In this document: positions 58,373 through 64,000 of the stretch, in pieces
How positions within the stretch are numbered: position 1 is the stretch's first letter
Layout: each line of letters opens with the position of its first letter
DNA from: CAVRRZ01 sp963723745
GTDB taxonomy: Bacteria > Actinomycetota > Actinomycetes > Mycobacteriales > Geodermatophilaceae
Direction: 5' to 3'
DNA: 64,000 bases
Assembly: GCA_963723745.1 (NCBI GenBank)
Contig: CAVRRZ010000005.1
Coordinates: 620,001-684,000 of the forward strand
Notes under the pieces: model-generated
Seen by the model: only the letters and a program-made list of their open reading frames with translations
Databases searched by the model: none
What the model was told of the DNA's origin: nothing
Program-made: the position numbers and the translations under genes

Positions 58373-58596
58373 GATGCATCTCCTGACGTCGGGGACCGCG
58401 GGTGCGGCGGTCCGGTTCCGGTGGACGACGGTGGCGGGAAGCCAGTGCAGCACGCGCGCCCACCGGTCGTCAGGCGTCGGCCGGTGAACACAACGACCAC
58501 AAAGCTCATTGCGCACGCAAGGGTGACACGCGCCACGCCCGCTCCGCATCGTCCCTGTCACGCGGCGGTCATCCGCCCGACACACAGGAGGACACA
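58373..58596. other. Divergent promoter region between the sensor kinase and tctC
   Basis: About 224 bases without a gene. TTGCG-CA-CGCAA (58509-58520) is a small inverted repeat and might be a regulator site for the CitB-type response regulator. The last 30 bases hold the ribosome site AGGAGG before the tctC ATG. Confidence 0.4.
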
Positions 58597-59607
58597 ATGC
58601 GCACTGCTTCCCTGCGGAAGCTCACCGTCGGCGCCGTCGCCGCCGGCCTGGTGCTGACCGGCTGCGGCACCACCGCCGAGGGCGGCTCGGCCGCCGGCGG
58701 CGGCGACGACGGCCCGATCAGCGGGCTGCGCTTCATGGTCCCGAACTCCCCCGGCAGCGGGTACGACACCACCGCCCGCGAGGTCGCCCGGGTCATGGAG
58801 GACGAGGACGTCGCCGACCGGCATCGAGGTCTTCAACCTCGAGGGCGCCGGCGGCACGGTCGGCCTGCAGCGGCTGGTCAACGAGGACGGCAACGCCGAG
58901 ATGCTCATGCAGATGGGCCTCGGCGTCGTCGGCGCGCAGTACAGCAACCAGTCCGAGGCCACCCTCGACCAGACCACCCCGATCGCCAAGCTGATCGAGG
59001 AGGCCGAGGCGATCGTCGTCCCCGGCGGACTCGCCGTACCAGTCCCTCGACGACCTCGTCGAGGCGTGGAAGGCCGACCCCGGCAACACCCCGGTCGGTG
59101 GCGCCTCGAACCCCGGCGGCCCCGACCACCTGACCCCGATGCTGCTCGCCGAGGAGGTCGGCGTCGAGCCGACCGAGGTCAACTACGTCGCGCTACGACG
59201 GCGGTGGCGAGCTGCTCGCCGGCGATCCTCGGCGGCGACGCTCGCCTTCGCCGCGACCGGAGTCGGCGAGGTGGCCGAGCGGCCGCGGCCGGCGACGTCC
59301 GCATCCTCGCCGTGACCAGCGAGGAGCCGTGGAGGGCGTGGACGCCCCGACCCTGACCGAGGAGGGCGTCGACCTCGTCTTCACCAACTGGCGGGGCATC
59401 GTCGCTGCTCCCGGTCTGACCGACGAGGAGACCCAGCGCTACGTCGACGCGATCACCGACGATGCACGACAGCGAGGCGTGGCAGCAGGTCGCTCGAGGA
59501 CCAGGGCTGGGCCGACGCCTTCATGACCGGCGACGACTTCAGCGCGTTCCTCGGCGAGGAGAGCGAGCGGGTCGAGGGCGTGCTGAGCGAGCCTGGGTCT
59601 GGCATGA
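58597..59607 (+). pseudogene. tctC: Tripartite tricarboxylate transporter substrate-binding lipoprotein TctC, frameshifted
   Basis: The start MRTASLRKLTVGAVAAGLVL, then TGCG, is a lipoprotein signal with lipobox LTGC. LRFMVPNSPGSGYDTTAREV is the family's first substrate-binding loop. Subsequent frames supply MLMQMGLGVVGAQYSNQSEA, SLDDLVEAWKADPGN-like, ILAVTSEE and LTEEGVDLVFTNWRGIVAAP, GLTDEETQRYVDAI, then MTGDDFSAFLGEESERVEGV. About eight single-base shifts occur, mostly insertions. The stop TGA (59605-59607) overlaps the tctB ATG. It binds citrate or a related acid outside the membrane. Confidence 0.83.
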
Positions 59608-60123
59608 GCTCTGCCGCTCCCGGCGGCACCCGGGAGCAGGGCCGCTCCGAGTCGGAGTGGCCCTGTTCCTCGGGGCCGTCGGCACTCCTGGTCATCGTCG
59701 CAGGCGCATCACTCCTGCCGGAGAGCCGGATCGCCCGTGGCCCGGTCGGACCCGGCGACCGTGCCCCTCGTGGTGGGCGGCCTGCTCGTGGTCGTCGCCG
59801 TCTTCCTCGCCGTCGACGTCCTCCGCGGCGGCCGGGGTGAGCCCGAGGGCGGCGAGGACATCGAGCTCACCGGAGGCAGCGACTGGCGCACCGTCGCCGA
59901 TGCTGGTCGGCGGCGTTCGTCGCCAACGCGCTGACCATCGAGACGCCTCGGCTGGCCGATCTCCGGCGCCATCCTCTTCTGGGGGGCCGCGTTCGCGCTG
60001 GGCAGCCGGCACTACGTGCGGGACGCCCTCATCGCACTCGTGCTGTCGGTCGGCTGCTGGTACCTGTTCGTGCTCGGCCTGGGCATCGGCCTGCCGGTGG
60101 GCGTCCTGAGAGGGATCCTCTGA
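59604..60123 (+). pseudogene. tctB: Tripartite tricarboxylate transporter small membrane subunit TctB, frameshifted
   Basis: The ATG at 59604 overlaps the tctC stop. Frames change several times, but membrane segments are clear: TVPLVVGGLLVVVAVFLAVD, GAILFWGAAFALGSRHYV and ALIALVLSVGCWYLFVLGLG, ending PVGVLRGIL. About four helices and 170 residues are expected, as in TctB. The TGA stop shares bases with the tctA ATG (TGATG). It is the poorly conserved subunit; order in the operon supports the call. Confidence 0.72.
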
Positions 60124-61725
60124 TGGACGCGTTCACCGAGCTGATGGGTGGCTTCGCCACCGCCTTCACGCCGGTCGAACCTGCTCTACGTGCTTCATCG
60201 GGCGTGCTGCTGGGCACCGCGATCGGCGTGCTGCCCGGCATCGGCCCGGCCATGACGATCGCCCTGCTCCTTCCCCTCACCCGCGGCCTGGACGTCGGCG
60301 GCGCGCTGATCATGTTCGCCGGCATCTACTACGGCGGCATGTACGGCGGGTCGACGACGTCGATCCTGCTCAACACCCCCGGGGAGAGCGCCTCGGTGGT
60401 CACGGCGATCGAGGGCAACAAGATGGCCAAGGCCGGGCGCGCCGCGCAGGCGCTGGCCACGGCGGCCATCGGCTCGTTCGTCGCCGGCACGATCGCCACG
60501 CTCCTGCTGGCGCTCCTGGCGCCCACGGTCGCCGACCTGGCGGTGCAGATCTCGCCGGCCGACTACTTCGCGATCATGCGTGCTGGCCTTCATCGCCGTC
60601 ACCTCGGTGCTCGGCAGCTGCCGCGTCCGTGGCCTGGCGTCCCTGGGGCTCGGGCTGATCGATCGGCCTCGTCGGCATCGACGCGACCTCCGGCCAGCAG
60701 CGGCTCACCTTCGGCATCGCGGAGCTCGCCGACGGCATCGACGTCATCGTCGTCGCCGTGGGGCTCTTCGCCGTGGGCGAGGCGCTGTGGGTGGCGGCGC
60801 ACCTGCGCCGCCGTCCGGTCGAGGTCATCCCGGTGGGCAGCCCCGCATGAGCCGGGAGGACCTGGCGCCGATCCTGGAAGCCGTGGCTGCGGGGCACGGC
60901 GATCGGCTTCCCGTTCGGGGCGATCCCCGCGGGCGGCGCGGAGATCCCGACGTTCCTCTCCTACGTCACCGAGAAGCGGCTCTCCAAGCACCCCGAGGAG
61001 TTCGGCCACGGGGCGATCGAGGGGGTCGCCGGACCGGAGGCCACCAACAACGCCTCGGCGGCCGGCGGCCTGGTGCCGCTGCTGACGCTGGGCATCCCGA
61101 CGACGGCGACCGCGGCGATCATGCTGGCCGCGATTCGAGAGCTACGGCATCCAGCCCGGCCCTCAGCTCTTCGAGACCGAGCCCGAGCTGGTCTGGGGCC
61201 TGATCGCCAGCCTGTTCATCGGCAACACGGTCCTGCTGGTGCTCAACCTGCCGCTGGCGCCGCTCTGGGCGAAGCTGCTGCGGATCCCGCGCTCGTACCT
61301 GTACGCGGGCATCCTGTTCTTCTCCAGCCTCGGCGCGTACGCGGTCGAACGCCACGCCCTTCGACCTGTTCCTGCTGCTGGCCATCGGCGCGCTCGGCTT
61401 CATGATGCGCCGGTACGGGCTGCCCGTGCTGCCCGCCATCATCGGGGTGATCCTCGGCCCCTTCGCCGAGGAGAAGCTGCGCCAGGCGCTGCAGATCAGC
61501 AACGGCGACCTGGCGGGCTCGTCACGCCGATATCGGTCGTCGATCTACGCATCGTCGTGCTGATCCTGCTGTGGCCAGTCATCCGCCGGCTGCTGCCCCG
61601 CAGGGCCGGCCCCGCCGGTGCTCGCCGAGGCGGCGCACGAGATCGAGGAGGCCCACCAGCACCACGGGCTGACCGACTCGGTGTCGGTCGAGCGCAGGCA
61701 GGAGCCCACCGACCCGGGTCATTGA
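60123..61725 (+). pseudogene. tctA: Tripartite tricarboxylate transporter large membrane subunit TctA, frameshifted
   Basis: ATG 60123 begins MDAFTELMGGFATAF. GVLLGTAIGVLPGIGPAMTI and YGGMYGGSTTSILLNTPGES are TctA signatures. After 60580 the frame breaks repeatedly, yet segments such as GFPFGAIPAGGAEIPTFLSY-like, GVAGPEATNNASAAGGLVPL-like and LTLGIPTTATAAIMLAAI remain in other frames. The C-terminus is EEAHQHHGLTDSVS. About ten membrane helices and 500 residues are expected. Several shifts close together restore the frame (three insertions near 60175-60210). It forms the ion-coupled channel with TctB. Confidence 0.82.
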
Positions 61726-63086
61726 CCGGCGGAGGGTCGCCCGTCGAGTCGCAGGAGTTCCAGGTCGCGCACGTAGACCCCGGTGCCGTGGCCGAAGCCG
61801 GAGACGATCGGCTGCAGCCGCGACACCGACCCGCAGCAGCGTGCCCCGTGCGCGCGGCACGCGCACGCGGTCGTCCGGACGACGGTCATCACCAGCCCGG
61901 CGGCGACGACCGCCAGGAGGGCGACCGAGCTCAGCGCCACCGGCAGGCCGGCGTGCTCGGCGAGCAGGCCGATCGCCGGAGGCCCGCCGAGCAGGCCGGT
62001 GTAGCCGACGGTCGTGGCCAGCGCGATACCCGGGGCGCCGCCGATCAGCCCGGCACGGGCGATCGCCAGCGGGAACACGTTGGCCAGCCCGAGGCCCACG
62101 ACGACGAAACCGGCGAGCGCCACGGCGAGGGAGGAGGTCGTGACGACGGCGACCGCTCCAGCGGCGGCGAGCAGGCTTCGCCCGACGAGCAGACGGCGCT
62201 CACCCACAGCGAGGAGCAGCCGGCTGCCGGCCAGCCGCCCCACGGCCATGGCCGCGGCGAACCCGGCGTAGCCGAGCGCGGCTGAGCGTCACCGTCGCGC
62301 CCTGTTCGGACCGCAGGAGCAGCGCGCCCCAGTCGGTGAGGGCCCCTTCACCGAAGGCGGTGCAGCCGGCGATCGCACCGAGGACGACCAGGGCCCGGGT
62401 GGGCGCTGCGGAGCGGGGCTCCCGCACGGAGCGCCCCCGGTGGTCGGGGCCGCCCGCGGCGAGCAACGGCGACAGGAGCCAGGCGGTGACGACCGAGGCC
62501 GGCCGCCGCGACCAGCGACAGGTGCGCGCCGACGCCGAGCGCCGCAGCTGCCGCGCCGCCGAGCAGGGCACCGGCCAAGCCGCCGAGGCTGAACCCGGCG
62601 TGCAGCCCGGACAGCACCGGCCGGCCCAGCGCGTCGCCTCCACCTGCACGCCGACGGCGTTGGCGGCGACGTTGACCGCACCCGTGGCGGCGCCGAACAC
62701 GAGCAGGGCGGCGCACAGCGCGGGCACCGACGTGGCGAGGCCCGGCCGGAACGGTGGACAGGCAGAGGGCGACGGCGGCCGCCGCGGCCACCGGACCCGC
62801 ACCCACGCGGGCGCACCAGCCGGCCGGTGAGCCGCATCGCCACGAGCGCGCCGAGCGACAGGCACAGCAGCGCCACGCCGAGGGCGCTGTGCGCGGCGCC
62901 GACCTGAGCGGCGACACCGGGCACGCGGGCGGCCCAGCTGCCGAAGATCGCGCCGTCGAGCACGAACAACGCGGTGACCGCGACCCGCAGCCGCTCGACG
63001 GACGGCTCGGGCAGGCGGGCGCGGGTGGCCCGGAGCCGCCGGGTCAGCGGAGCGCGGGCACGCGGGAAGAAGGCAGGGGTTGGCAT
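61719..63086 (-). pseudogene. MFS transporter, frameshifted
   Basis: ATG 63086 begins MPTPAFFPRARAPL. VALFVLDGAIFGSWAARVPG-like and LLCLSLGALVAMRLTGRLVR start the first half; later frames give LLVFGAATGAVNVAANAVGV, TRALVVLGAIAGCTAFGEGA (then LTDWGALLLRSEQG) and MAVGRLAGSRLLLAVGERRL, ending LPVALSSVALLAVVAAGLVM. This is the FucP/YbjJ-like group of 12-helix MFS proteins. At least three one-base shifts are present. The 3' end just overlaps tctA convergently. The substrate is unknown. Confidence 0.78.
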
Positions 63087-63246
63087 GAGCAGACCTCAGG
63101 GAGGGGCACCGGCCATCGCCGGCAGGCGGGAACGCGAAGGAAGGGAAGAGCACACGACCTCGGGCGCCCGTTGTCCACGGTGTCAGCCCGGGCGCCGCTG
63201 CGCCCCTCCCGACGCGGTCAGACCACCGTGAGAACCGCCACCGTGC

Positions 63247-64000
63247 TCACAGCCCGCGCCAGCGTCCCTGGGTGCTGTTCTTCTCCGGCCTCGACTCGAA
63301 GACGTTGCCCGGCGTGGGCGGCACCCTGTCCCGGGCGATCGCGCCGAGCCGCATCAGCGGACCGACCAGCGCGTCGTACACGCCCGGCAGCAGCCGGAAG
63401 CCCGCCGACCAGACGGGGTTCAGGAAGCCGGCGTGCACGGTCCGCCGCGGCCGGTCGAGCGTCGCGACGATCCGCCGCGCCACCCGCTGCGGCGAGTACA
63501 CCGGCGGCGGCGGCCGGCCGGTGCTGCCCAGCCACGATGCCGGCCTGGTAGTAGATCGGCGTGTCGACGCCGCCCGGGCTGGACGGTCGAGATGTCGATG
63601 CCGGGCACGTCGCGGGTCTCCAGCTGCAGGACGCGCACCAGGCCGAGCTGGCCCCACTTGGCGGCGACGTAGCTGCCCATGAGCGGCGTCGGCACGGAGG
63701 CCGAGCAGCGAGTTGACCACGAGAGGTGGCCGGCGCCCTGCTCGGCGGAAGACCGGCAGCACGGCACGGGCCAGGTTCGCGGTGCCGTGCAGGGCGGTGT
63801 CGACCACCGTCTCGTAGGCCTCGCGCGGCACGTCCTCGATCCGCCCGTAGGCCATGACGCTGGGCGGCGTGGACGACCGCGTCGAGCCGGCCGAACCGGC
63901 GCACCGCCTCGTCGACGGCTGCGGTGCAAGGCGTCCTCGTCGGTCACGTCGGCCGCGCACACCACGGCGTCGGTCGCCCCGGCTGCCCGCACCTCGGCGG
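63247..64000 (-). pseudogene. Short-chain dehydrogenase/reductase, frameshifted and cut by the window edge
   Basis: The C-terminal frame ends at 63247 with GFLNPVWSAGFRLLPGVYDA and VGPLMRLGAIARDRVPPTPG. Upstream frames give CAADVTDEDALHR, RRFGRLDAVVHAA, AYGRIEDVPREAYETVVDTA, LHGTANLARAVLPVFRR, LVVNSLLG (the catalytic-Ser strand), and SYVAAKWGQLGLVRVLQLET (Y-x3-K active site) then DVPGIDISTVQPG. The N-terminal nucleotide-binding TGxxxGxG lies outside. Four or more single-base shifts occur. Its arrangement resembles SDRs with an extended C-terminal region. Confidence 0.75.

Noticed and set aside
1..64000. CRISPR arrays, tRNA/rRNA genes, integrase or prophage, plasmid origin
   Set aside because: No regularly spaced repeats, no cloverleaf or rRNA signature, no tyrosine or serine recombinase, terminase or Rep gene was seen on either strand.

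Overview
The window reads as chromosomal DNA of a very GC-rich actinobacterium. Gene content (SigB-type sigma factor near an IdeR/DtxR regulator, Dtd, CsoR-CopZ-CopA, fused CydDC, BlaI/M56 pair, YibE/F, DUF4192 and Dabb proteins, frequent GTG starts and ATGA/GTGA overlaps) fits the Geodermatophilaceae or a close relative. The family name is inferred from style and content, not from a search. No rRNA, tRNA, CRISPR array or phage is visible.

Region 1 (1-7.8 kb) is a mobile-element and gene-fragment zone. An IS3-family end cuts a methyltransferase remnant, followed by an intact alpha/beta hydrolase and a mazEF-type toxin-antitoxin pair. An IS630-family element (2680-7094, TA target) then carries two later insertions: an IS1380-family element (2775-4415, 5-bp duplication CTGAT) in its leader and an ISL3-family element (4680-6158, 8-bp duplication CTCAAACC) inside its transposase. 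Fragments of a hydrolase and of a regulatory ATPase flank it.

Region 2 (7.8-16.6 kb) has a SulP anion transporter with a MerR regulator, a selenium-binding protein/methanethiol oxidase, an AraC regulator, a GAF-LuxR regulator, dtd and a SigB-like sigma factor with a possible SigH/SigR-type promoter. Region 3 (16.7-26.2 kb) pairs a GNAT/acyl-CoA-synthetase-like protein acetyltransferase with an AcuC-type deacetylase, next to ideR, an S9 peptidase, a DUF4192 protein, a lipoprotein and a Dabb protein. Region 4 (26.3-31.1 kb) is a compact cassette: GT4, methyltransferase, squalene-cyclase-like toroid protein, GT2 and a broken GT2 copy. It probably builds or modifies a glycan or glycolipid of unknown identity.

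Region 5 (31.1-40.2 kb) holds a yibEF-methyltransferase-traR operon, an hsp20-merR heat-shock cassette with a perfect 24-bp palindrome on its promoter, the csoR-copZ-(YtkA-like)-copA copper operon, and a blaI-M56 pair. Region 6 (40.3-46.4 kb) is cydA-cydB-cydDC (cytochrome bd oxidase and its assembly exporter). It diverges from blaI across two matching BlaI-type operators, suggesting BlaI control of respiration.

Region 7 (46.4-64 kb) starts with a DHFR-like protein and a permuted-papain-like protein, then becomes an organic-acid catabolism island: RraA-like aldolase, IPMDH/tartrate-dehydrogenase-like enzyme, two GntR regulators, an MFS transporter, aldehyde dehydrogenase, cupin, monooxygenase, Ldh-family dehydrogenase, a universal stress protein, a CitA/CitB-type two-component system, the tctCBA tricarboxylate transporter, another MFS protein and an SDR. 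From about 51.7 kb onward nearly every gene carries one-base indels while its protein motifs stay intact. This looks more like uncorrected sequence error than decay, so these genes are marked as frameshifted rather than dead.
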